Of a stretch of DNA of 64,000 nucleotides, positions 55,019-63,345 are shown one piece after another (position 1 is the first letter of the stretch; each line of letters begins with the position of its first letter). Location of the stretch: contig CM031602.1 of the NCBI GenBank assembly GCA_018398815.1, forward strand, positions 99,391,207 through 99,455,206, read 5' to 3'. The notes beneath the pieces are model-generated. The model worked only from the letters and a program-made list of their open reading frames with translations, did not search any database and had not been told where the DNA came from. A program made the position numbers and the translations under genes. The DNA comes from Conus ventricosus. Lineage: Eukaryota > Mollusca > Gastropoda > Neogastropoda > Conidae.

Positions 55019-55141
55019 TCGTTATTTTTTTGTTATTGAAGTCTTACTTGTCAGAGAACTATAAATGCCAATCCTAGGTCACTTCGCCCGAAAACTGGTT
55101 TGAGGGCGAAGTGAGTTAGGATTGGCATTTTATAGTTCTCT
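55000..55141 (-). repeat. E5 right terminal inverted repeat with 89-bp palindrome
   Basis: Inverse of the left terminus. 55053-55141 is the palindrome, one base shorter than at the left in an A-run. Includes the 3' end of the ATPase gene. Confidence 0.92.
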
Positions 55142-57552
55142 AATCAGCTATCACGACTTTAACTCTGACGGGCTGACTACATGCTTACACAGTTTAAACC
55201 ATGCAAGTGAAGAAGCAAGTTAAGGGGTTCTGGCTGGTCTGAAGGGACAGTCCTTCAAATTATATTGAAACAAACAAAGTTCTATCCTATAGTTGGCAAT
55301 CTCACCTTCCTCTCCCAAAAGAGTTAGTTTTAAAACGGGCAGTCTTAAACATAAAAAATCCCGACAACATGTGTTTTATGTGGTGCGTTTTAGCGCATTT
55401 ACACCCTGTTATAAAGAACGCAGAAAGAGTTTCCAATTATGGACAATATAAGCAAGAGCTCAACTTTGATAACATAACCTTTCCAGTGAGTATAAACAGC
55501 ATATCTCAGTTTGAAGAGCAAAACAAACCAATCACTGTAAACGTATACACATGGTCTGTAGAAGCTGATATAGTGCCTCTAAGGGTTTCTCCCAACGCTC
55601 CTACTTTAGGCGAACCACTTAACAAACATGTAGACTTGATCCTGTTTAAGGAAGTACAAAGAGTCATTATGTATTAATCAGAACAATAAGCAGACTTATG
55701 GGGTTTACATCAAAGAATCATGCTAAGAAAGGGCTTTGTAGAAGGTGTTTGGTCAGAATCCCTACTATAGAAGCAGCTGCCAGCCATAGAACGCATTGTA
55801 AAAGTTTTGTAGACTGTGAAACTAAACTCCTCACACATAAACCAGGGTCTAAAGTTAGTTTTAAGAATGTACACAAAATGCAAATGAGCCCGTACGTAGT
55901 TTATGCTGACTTTGAATCGCTCTTACCGCAGTACTAATGGTCCCACATGCAAGAACAAAAAAACAACCTTATTAACCCACCATCAGAATCTGTATCTTAT
56001 GCGTTTATTGTTGTTAGGTCAGACGGCCAACACACATGCCCAGAGATTTACAGAGGTCCCAATGCAGCTAGTAGATTTTTAGAGCAGATGAAACACTTCG
56101 TAATTACACTCCAACCAACTAAATCTTTCAGACATTGTTATGACTCCTGAAGATCAAGAACGCTATGACTCATCTACACACTGCTGGATTTTGCGGCTTA
56201 GAGCTAACGCCTAACAGTAAAGACGTGACAGTAAGAGACCACGATCACATTACTGGAAAGTTCAGAGGGGCCGCGCACAACAATTGTAATCTCAACTTAA
56301 GGCTGATCCTAAGACATGGAAACTGCCTATCTTCTTTCATAACTTACGAGGTTACGATTCTCATTTCATCATGCAAGCAGTGACCTCTGAATATAAGAGG
56401 GTTACCTGCATTGCACCAGTCTTCAGAAAAGTACATGACTTTTACTCTTGACTGTTTATCCTTTTATGACTCTGCCCAACATCTGATGGGGAGTTTAGAT
56501 AAGTTAGCAGGATCGCTACAAGACTTTCCAATAACTAAACAATATTTTGACCCATCTTAGTGTGTAAAGGCGTTTATCCTTATGAATACATGAACCCGTG
56601 GGACAGGTTTGACGAAGACTCACTTCCTCCTAAAGGCGCTTTCATTTCTAGTCTTAGAGGCAAAGACATAACTGACTCTGAATATGAATACGCTCAGAAA
56701 GCCTGGACAGAATTACACTGTCAAACAATGGGCGATTATCATGATCATATTTATTGGCTGACGTGTGTTTATTGGCAGACGTCTTTCAGAATTACAGAAC
56801 TACATGCATAAACATTACAGCTTAGACTCATCACATTACATCTCTGCCCAGGGTTATCTTGGGATGCTTTCTTAAAGTCTACAAACATTCAGATTGACTT
56901 AATATCTGATCTACCCACACTTCAGATGATTGAAGACGGGCTGAGGGGAGGTATTAGCATGGCCTCACATCCTTACTGCAAAGCTAACAACAAATATTTA
57001 GACGAGTATGCCCCCACTAAACCATCCAACTATCTAATGTACTTAGATGCTAACAATCTGTATGGGTGGGCCATGAGTCAACCGCTCCCACTGAGAAACT
57101 TTAAAATGATAAAAGGACCTCATGACGTTAATAGTGTGTTAAGTATGTTGTCACAGCTTACGTCTGATAATCCAATAGGGTAATCTTGGATGTAGACTTA
57201 GAATATCCTTATGAACTACACGATCTCCACAACGATATCCTCTGGCTGCAGAAAGATTAAAGATGAGTCCCATCGAACCGCCGAAACTTGTTCCCAATCT
57301 TCGCCACAAAACTAAATATGTTTGTCATCACAGACTGTTACAGTTTTACCTAAGACACGGACTGAAACTGACAGCTGTTCACAGAATCATTGCTTTTGAC
57401 CAAGAGCCCTTTATGAGACCATACATCAAGAAGAATACTGATCATACAACCAAAGCCACAGATGCTTCAGAAAAGACTTCTTTAAACTGATGAACAACAG
57501 CTGTTTTGGCAAAACTATGGAAAATCCACACAAACGTAAAGATGTGAAATTA

Positions 57553-58325
57553 TAATGCTGAACAATTAAGTAGTGGGGGAAAACAAGTGCAGGTTAACAA
57601 TTCTTCCGTCATTATAATAATGACCTTGGCAAAAAATATAAACTTTAAAAATAAAAAAAAATAAAAAAATTGAAGATGAAGAAAATGGGGGTAATATATT
57701 ATAAATATGAGAAACCCTTCACTAGCTGCCTGAGGGAACCATCGCAATCCCTCCTAAACGCACATTTATTTGTATTGCCTGCTCCTAGCCGTTTCGTCCG
57801 CTGGATCGGACTCATCAGGAGACACGGCTGATTGTGTCTGTGCTCTTGGTGTCAAATAGAGACACACCACAGTCCATAATTCTGTGGTGTTCTCATCACC
57901 AAGGGTTCAAAAAGAATGCACAGCACCCACAAAGCAGCCAGCAAAGGGTAGTAAAATGGAACAAAACAAAAGTGTGGAGAGGAAAAAAGTTGCTGAAAAA
58001 CTAAAAGCATTAATTTAAACAGTATAAAATGTAGGGGACAATCTTGAGCCTATGCTTGAGATCCATTCAAGGATGCAAGGGAGATCAAAAGTAATGGAAC
58101 AGTCTGAGTGGTCAGCTCTGCTGTTCAATAACCCAAGCATTGTGAGTGGCTAAGAATTGTATAAACCAACCTTTACTTGGATCTCCTAACAGATCAATCC
58201 TCCCACTGATTGACCAAACAATATAATGCTGAACAATTAAGTAGGGGGGGAAAACAAGTGCAGGTTAACAATTCTTCCGTCATTATAATAATGACTTGGC
58301 AAAAATATAAACTTTAAAAAAACTT
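57553..58325. mobile_element. Ribozyme-bearing retroelement-like insertion in E4 polB
   Basis: 773 bp between 8-bp duplications TGAAATTA (57545-57552 and 58326-58333). The first and last 100 bp or so are direct repeats (TAATGCTGAACAATTAAGTA... and CAAGTGCAGGTTAACAATTC...). The interior holds a minus-strand hammerhead-like core and no long open frame. Direct terminal repeats plus hammerhead suggest a retrozyme or Penelope-related non-autonomous element; the class is inference. Confidence 0.72.
57787..57829 (-). ncRNA. Hammerhead-ribozyme-like motif
   Basis: Minus strand: AGCCGTGTCTC, CTGATGAG, stem II TCC/GGA extended (GTCC...GGAC) with loop GATCCAGC, then GAAA and CGGCT. The catalytic core strings CUGAUGA and GAAA and a 4-bp stem II are exact. 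AGCCG/CGGCT can close a third stem. The cleavage strand and stem I are not fully canonical, so self-cleavage is uncertain. Confidence 0.6.
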
Positions 58326-59041
58326 TGAAATTAGTTACAAAAGAAAACCAAGCAATTAATTTTGCCTCTAACCTAACTATCAAGACTTTAGAAGATTTAA
58401 CGATAGCCTGGTTGGCATTATGATGAAGAAAAAGGATGTTAAGTTGGACAAGCCTGTGTTTATCGGCTTCACCGTATTAGAGTTGTCAAAGTTATTGATG
58501 TTAGAATTTCTGTACGACTACTTTAAACCACTGTACCCAGAAGCAAGAGTTCTTTACACAGACACTGACTCTTTTATTCTAAGACGTTCCAACTGAAGAC
58601 TTCTATAAGGATTTAGAAACAGAAGTAGCCAAAGGAGTTGATGGGGGGTACGACACATGCGACTATTCAAAAGGCAGTCCTTTACATTCAACTGTTAACA
58701 AGAAAGTAATTGGAAAGATGAAGGATGAACTTAATGGGACAGTTATAAAAGAATATTTTTGGTTTGCGGTCGAAGATGTATAGCGTTGCCAGCCAGACTT
58801 CTGTAAGGGAAGAAGGCTAAGGGCATAAGTAAAGAAGTTGTCAAAAAAAAATAACTCACGACAACTACAAGCAAGCTCTCTTTGAAAACAAAGTATTTCA
58901 TCACACAAATGTTAATCTGCGCTCTACTCTTCATCAAGTAAACACAACTGCTGTTAATAAGAAATCACTAGTCTCTAACAATAACAAGAGAACTTACGTC
59001 AGTTCTGAGTTTCATATGCTGTAGGGCATTGGAGAACTTTA

Positions 59042-59295
59042 AAAGATTAACTTGACTGACTTAACTAGTACTTAACTTAAGAACCTAACAAAACTTAACT
59101 TAAGAACCTTAAGAACCTGACTAGTACTTATTTAAGAACCTACTAGTACTTAAAACAAGAACTTATTTTTTGTACTTTACTTGTAATTTACTTGAACTTA
59201 ACTTAAAAAGTACTTTTTATAACTAACTTACCTTGTACTTATCTAGTTCTTAACTTGTACTTTATTTAGTTCATTAAAAAACTATTACATAGAAA
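59042..59295. repeat. A/T-rich AGTTCTTAACTT-type repeats in E4
   Basis: Degenerate tandem words ACTTAACTTAAGAACC, ACTAGTACTT and AGTTCTTAACTTGTAC between polB and P6. Positional and partial sequence match to the E5 block 41490-41800. Confidence 0.75.
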
Positions 59296-59726
59296 ATGGG
59301 TCTACAACAGGAGGTTGCTCTTTTTTGCAGAAGCTGACTCTTTTTCTTTTACTGGCTTTGTGGGGGTTTGTAACTTTGCGCTAAGTATGGCGTTAGACAT
59401 TTGTATGCTAAAACTCCCCCGCCAACAACAACAGCAGCAAATACATAATAAAACATCTTATCGTTTGTTTGTGATTGTGTTTTTGTTAATTGTGTGTTGT
59501 TGTTGGTGGCGGCGATGTTGTATTACTATCTAACAATTTTTGTTTTGCTGATTGGTTTGCTTTTTGCAGTCTGTTCCATTCAGCTAGTTTACGCCCAGCC
59601 TCAATACGTCCAGGCTTTTTAGTTTTAGAAAACTTTACTCACTTGCGGTACATTCACTTGTGGTACATTCACTTGTGGTACATTCACTTGCCCCTGCGGA
59701 CTGCCCTGCGGCGTCTTCTCGCTCAT
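59296..59726 (-). pseudogene. P6, PGR-motif membrane protein, E4 copy (frameshifted)
   Basis: Starts MSEKTPQGSPQGQ, then three tandem VNVPQ pentapeptides. A frame break near 59628 is followed by KTKKPGRIEAGRKLAEWN, matching the PGRVAAGK motif of E5, and by a hydrophobic helix in the C-terminal part. Confidence 0.6.
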
Positions 59727-59770
59727 TTTTTTTATTGCGATTAAATTTAATTTGATCAAAATTAATATGA

Positions 59771-60182
59771 TTAAAAGTAATTAATCCCATGATGAATGGG
59801 CATAACAATGTTCCAAATCTGTATACATGTCACATGCAGAGTTTCTAGTGACTTGTTTAAAACCGGATCTTGTGATAAGTCGTATTTTAAATCTTCTTCT
59901 GAATCAACTGGCGCCATCTTACTTACTAACTTAGCATATAAACTAATCATTGTCTGGCCCACCGATCTAACCATTTTTGACCCTAGCTGTGCTTCGTACG
60001 TAGCGTAGTACTTCTCAACGTCTGATGTAGATAGTTGTTTGAATCTGTTCAATACTTAGTTCAGTGCCTAAATACTGTTTAGTTTTTCCACACGCGGCCA
60101 GAGAGTATAATCTTTCTTTATGGCAGTTGTCTACGGAGTGATCTGCTTGCTCCTCACACTTTAATAGTTCGTCAAAATCCAT
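59771..60182 (-). pseudogene. P7, LYSLAACGKTKQ-motif protein, E4 copy (frameshifted)
   Basis: Starts MDFDELLKCEEQADHSVD and keeps KERLYSLAACGKTKQYLGTE. After a break near 60040 comes YYATYEAQLGSKMVRSVGQT and APVDSEEDLKYDLSQDPVL. Another break occurs near 59830. The E5 homologue is intact. Confidence 0.65.
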
Positions 60183-60221
60183 TTTAAAAGCAATAAAAAA
60201 TAATATAATACTTTTAAAACC

Positions 60222-60449
60222 ATGAGTTTAACGTTGGTTAATTTATGCAGTGCCTATCGTTGGCGTTATAGTCTATTCAACCCTTGCAAAATGTTGTTAG
60301 GAATAAAACCGCCCAACATGGGAAAGATAGAAGATTCGCCAAAACTAGTTGCAGCCTTATTTTTAGCTTTAACAACCAAAGATTATTTGATTAAAAAGCA
60401 CATAGACAGCCTTTCGTATTATGATTATTTTAATTATTTTTTTAGTTAA
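60222..60449 (+). CDS. P8a, first YHSAVI-family paralogue of E4 (divergent)
   Basis: 75 codons starting MSLTLVNLCSAYRW. The middle (LLGIKPPNMGKIEDSPKLVA) and LTTKDYLIKKHI match the ADLGKL and TKDFLVKQGI regions of P8; the N-terminus is degenerate. It directly precedes P8b, so a tandem duplication is likely. Confidence 0.5.
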   Translation: MSLTLVNLCSAYRWRYSLFNPCKMLLGIKPPNMGKIEDSPKLVAALFLALTTKDYLIKKHIDSLSYYDYFNYFFS

Positions 60450-60455
60450 TAAAAG

Positions 60456-60683
60456 ATGAGTGAAAAAAAGATTATCAATACGATTTACCATTCTGCTGTA
60501 ATTAGCGGCCTTAGTATAGGCTATAGCATGTTAGCAAAAAACATGTTAATAATGAAGCCTGCTGACCTAGGAAGGTTTAGACATGAGGATGTTGTTAAGG
60601 TTATAGTCGTAATCACTTCAGGGATTGCGTCAAAAGACTTTCTTGTTGCACAGGGGATTATCCCAGAAAATATTAGTTCATAG
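60456..60683 (+). CDS. P8b, YHSAVI-motif small membrane protein of E4, intact
   Basis: 75 codons starting MSEKKIINTIYHSAVISGLS. Same two hydrophobic segments as the E5 protein (SGLSIGYSMLAKNMLI; VIVVITSGIASKDFLV), with the PADLGRF link. The start codon lies 7 bp after the stop of P8a. Confidence 0.65.
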   Translation: MSEKKIINTIYHSAVISGLSIGYSMLAKNMLIMKPADLGRFRHEDVVKVIVVITSGIASKDFLVAQGIIPENISS

Positions 60684-60722
60684 AAAGATTAATTCATAAG
60701 AAAAATATTGATTGATAAAAAG

Positions 60723-61127
60723 ATGGCGGGAGTAGTTTTTGATGGTGGGAGGAGCTATTGTTAATGCCTTGGCCTTCTCTGGAAGCAATTATATGTTTAG
60801 TAAATTGCGGTCTGATGAAGAAAGAGAACGTCATAACAAAGCAATGGAAGATTAGCTAAGGCAAGAGACGCTTATGAGAAAAGGCGAATTGCTCACTTAG
60901 ACTTTATTAATTAAAAGTTAAGGGAACAGGGACACGCAGAGCACACATTTACAGACGTTGATGAGGCAATGCATGAGTATTACTTAGTGACAGGAAAGAA
61001 GTTTCTAACAACGCAACCTCCAGAACTGTCTGACTTTTATGAACCATCAGAAGAACAGAAAATAGCAGAAATTGGTTTTATTGTGGGTGCTATGGGAGCA
61101 ATCTATATTCTTGCACAAACAATTTAA
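60723..61127 (+). pseudogene. P9, LAFSGSNY-motif protein, E4 copy (frameshifted)
   Basis: ATG in AAAAAGATGGC. MVGGAIVNALAFSGSNYMFS is readable after one frame change. The helix near 60850 has a TAG and TAA, and FYEPSEEQKIAEIGFIVGAM is preserved at the end. Confidence 0.65.
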
Positions 61128-61153
61128 AATCCAATTAAAATACAGTCCTTCTT

Positions 61154-62111
61154 TTGGACAAGTACAAAATATATTATTCTCCTAAAGGGTATTGGAAAGG
61201 AAAGGCTGCTATTGAAAAACTGAGTAAAGCCGCTAGAGTGTCTGAATCAGACGCGAAAGACTGGCTTTCAAAACAGGCAATTTGCAAATATATCTGCCTG
61301 CCCCAAAAGAATAATAAGGCTAGATTTGTTAATTCAGTTCCTAATGACACCCACCAGATGGACTTGCTGTATCTTCCACATGATAAAGTTAGAAGAAAAA
61401 AGTTTAAGTATGCTTTGACAGTTGTTGACATGGCTTCAAGATACAAAGACGCTGAACCTTTAACGGATAAAAGCTCAACTGCTGTGGTTGTGGCTTTACA
61501 ACAAATATACATGCGAGGCCCATTAAAGTATCCAAGGATGATTTTAAGTTGATGATGGAAAAGAGTTTAAAGGTTCTGTAAACCAGCTGTTTTTAAAACA
61601 TCATGTTACAGTTAGGAGAGGGATCCCAGGCAACCATCGATCCCAAGCCCTAGTAGAAAACTTTAATAAGAATCTGGCTGAACGTCTGTTTACTTATCAT
61701 ATCACAGAGAAATTATGGACAGAGAACGCAACACAGAATGGGTTAGGAGATTGCCATCAGTCTTACGTGCCATGAACAATGAAGAATTTAAAGCAACAGG
61801 TCTTAAGCCAGTAAACGCAATTAAGTTAAAAAAAATTAGCATCACTGAAGATGCGCAGGGGACTCAAAACCTCTTGCCGTTTTGACTAAAAGTAAGATAC
61901 TTGTATGCTCCTGGAGAGGCAGAGGGCGATGCTAGAATTAGAGCCACAGACCCTATATGGAGCGTAGATATATATGAAGTTGAAAGATCATGAAAACAAC
62001 CCTCCTGTATATTATTTAAGAGACTCTCTCTTCTAAAAAGCCTGCTCCTAAAGATCCTTTGTTCGTGAAGAGCTGCAAGTTGTCCCGCCAAACACAGTGC
62101 ATGTTAGTTAA
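61154..62111 (+). pseudogene. RVE-type integrase, E4 copy (frameshifted, start codon TTG)
   Basis: DKYKIYYSPKGYWKGKAAIE begins at a TTG where E5 has ATG. The first catalytic Asp is in HQMDLLYLP. A break near 61550 precedes VDDGKEFKGSV, and SQALVENFNKNLAERLFTY contains the Glu. Further breaks near 61700, 61884, 61990 and 62040. The stop is 28 bp before the right terminal repeat, so the integrase sits at the extreme right of E4. Confidence 0.82.
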
Positions 62112-62139
62112 AAAAAAGTATTTATTTTTATGTACCTGG

Positions 62140-62370
62140 AGAGAATGTAAATATCTTTGTTCACGATCACCAAATCTTATCTAGCACGTAAGCCCCCGTT
62201 TCAGTGTGCTAATTGCGTCGACTTTTAGAGGTTTTGGGTGTTAATTTTTTTGTGAAACAGGTGTTAATTTTGGTCAAAAGTGACATGAGATGGACGTGAT
62301 TTGGATGTGAAAAGGGGGTTTTCGTGCTAGATAACATGGGTGAGCTTGAACGAACATATTTACATTCTCT
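62140..62370 (-). repeat. A-type palindromic terminal repeat, E4 right end
   Basis: 231 bp in inverse orientation to 29473-29705, differing at roughly ten positions by eye. Flanked on the right by ACACC (62371-62375). Confidence 0.9.
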
Positions 62371-62721
62371 ACACCGTTGGCTTAGAATTTAACCCAAAGC
62401 TAACAGTCCACTACCTAGACAAATGACGATGCTTTTTTCGCTTATTTATTACTCCTAGGGAGGGCGATACTAGTTTGCCAGAACATACGCTAATCAGAGG
62501 CATACAAATAAAGGCTGAAAACTTGGATGTTCCTCTTAGGCTCAGTATTGCAATTACTAAAAACGGAGATGAAATAATGCCCTTGTATCATCTGACAAGG
62601 TTACTGTAATGGTTGACAAAGACAACTAACAGTACTCGACTTTTTTTTCATTAAGTTTGTTGATTTTATTGCGTTTTACTCTGTTGATGAAGTGCTGCCA
62701 GAAGGATTAATAAAACATTAA
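62371..62721 (+). pseudogene. P4, 3' part, E3 copy
   Basis: Same orientation as the 5' part at 28982-29472. Matches the E4 P4 from GDTVWLRIYP onward, including LPEHTLIRGIQ and FIAFYSVDEVLPEGLI. Several single-base losses. Confidence 0.75.
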
Positions 62722-62744
62722 CTTAAAAATTATCTTATTTAAAA

Positions 62745-63295
62745 ATGGAGGTTCAACAGTTTAGGTTAGAGCAAATAACTGAACTTCAAAAGGAAATAGA
62801 AAGCGACTTGGATAAGTATAGGGTTACTAGAAAGAAATATGCTAAAGCTTTAAATACTCTTTCTTATGTAATTACTGGCTCATCGGTTGTGGCTAGCGTA
62901 AGTGCCGGATCTAGTGTTGCTGTTTTAGCCACTGGGGTTGGAGCGCCAGCCTCTTTAGCATTAGGAGGTCTAGGTTTAGGTTTAGGCGCCATGTCTATGA
63001 TTGTAAGTGCTGTTTTAAAAAATTAACTCCTAAATTACAAAAGCACACTGCCATTGTAGCCCTAGCATCAGCAAAACTTTGTTCATTAAGATTAAGAATA
63101 AGCAAATCATTACAGGATGAAAACATTACAGACGAAGAATTTCAGAAGCTTAATGGCTGATGGTGATGATTACAGACGCCAAAATTTGCACTTCAAAAGG
63201 AGTGGAGAAAGACTTTTACTTCGCGACAGGTAGACACTGATGCAATTAAACAGAACATTGAAAAACAAACACATGATCGGTTAAACCCAAAATAG
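62745..63295 (+). pseudogene. P5, Gly/Ala hairpin protein, E3 copy (frameshifted)
   Basis: MEVQQFRLEQITELQKEIES in TTATTTAAAAATG context. The hydrophobic hairpin is complete here (VLATGVGAPASLALGGLGLG), where E4 is broken. Frameshift at about 63020, and further small breaks near 63150 and 63180. Nearly identical to the E4 copy in its first 90 codons. Confidence 0.7.
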
Positions 63296-63345
63296 ACCAA
63301 AAAAAAGTTTAACAAAAATAAATACTTTTTTTTGTTGTTGTTAGC

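Larger units (their letters stand above)
39089..55141. mobile_element. E5: complete Polinton-like element nested in polB of E4
   Basis: 16,053 bp with exact-boundary inverted termini of about 140-145 bp, each ending in a 90-bp palindrome (AGAGAACTAT...ATAGTTCTCT), and AATCA duplications. Contents left to right: terminal repeat, solo A-type repeat, P10(+), palindrome array, AGTTCTTAACTT repeats, P11(-), P6(-), P7(-), P8(+), P9(+), integrase(+), polB(-), P5(-), capsid candidate(-), P3(+), P2(-), P1(+), P4(+), ATPase(+). It diverges strongly from E3/E4 (E3 and E4 resemble each other), so it is a different subfamily. Confidence 0.9.
55142..59041 (+). pseudogene. Family B DNA polymerase, main part, E4 copy (many frameshifts)
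   Basis: Resumes the E4 polymerase directly after E5 and its AATCA copy. Recognisable in order: the NIKNPDNMCFMWC strand, YVVYADFESL (Exo I), GFCGLELTP...VRDHDHITGKFRG (endonuclease VII-like module), an Exo II segment near 56340, MGDYHDHIYWL (Exo III region, damaged), MYLDANNLYGWAM (motif A), [12 protein letters not shown] (motif B, near 57490) and YTDTDSF (motif C, near 58555). More than ten breaks, plus the 773-bp insertion at 57553-58325. Certainly inactive. Confidence 0.85.
29473..62370 (+). mobile_element. E4: complete Polinton-like element inserted in P4 of E3, itself carrying E5
   Basis: 32,898 bp between inverted A-type terminal repeats (29473-29705 and 62140-62370). The two are closer to each other than to the E1 or E2 repeats, and ACACC duplications flank them. 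Without E5 (16.05 kb) and the 773-bp ribozyme-bearing insertion, it is about 16 kb. Gene order: P1(-) P2(+) P3(-) capsid candidate(+) ATPase(+) P4(+) P5(+) P12(+) small genes(+) polB(+) P6(-) P7(-) P8a(+) P8b(+) P9(+) integrase(+). Confidence 0.85.

Noticed and set aside
39089..55141. Adenain-like protease gene
   Set aside because: Looked for in all frames of the complete element by motif reading; nothing with a convincing His/Cys catalytic arrangement was seen. Absence is not proven without a profile search.
29473..62370. An inversion between two inverted 230-bp repeats
   Set aside because: The flanking P4 halves keep the same orientation and meet at ACACC, which fits insertion of the whole segment, not inversion.
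17925..62370. The 230-bp palindromes as an ordinary MITE family unrelated to the larger elements
   Set aside because: Two of them bound E4 exactly with a target duplication and are each other's closest copies. The MITE reading remains open only for the solo copy at 39723.
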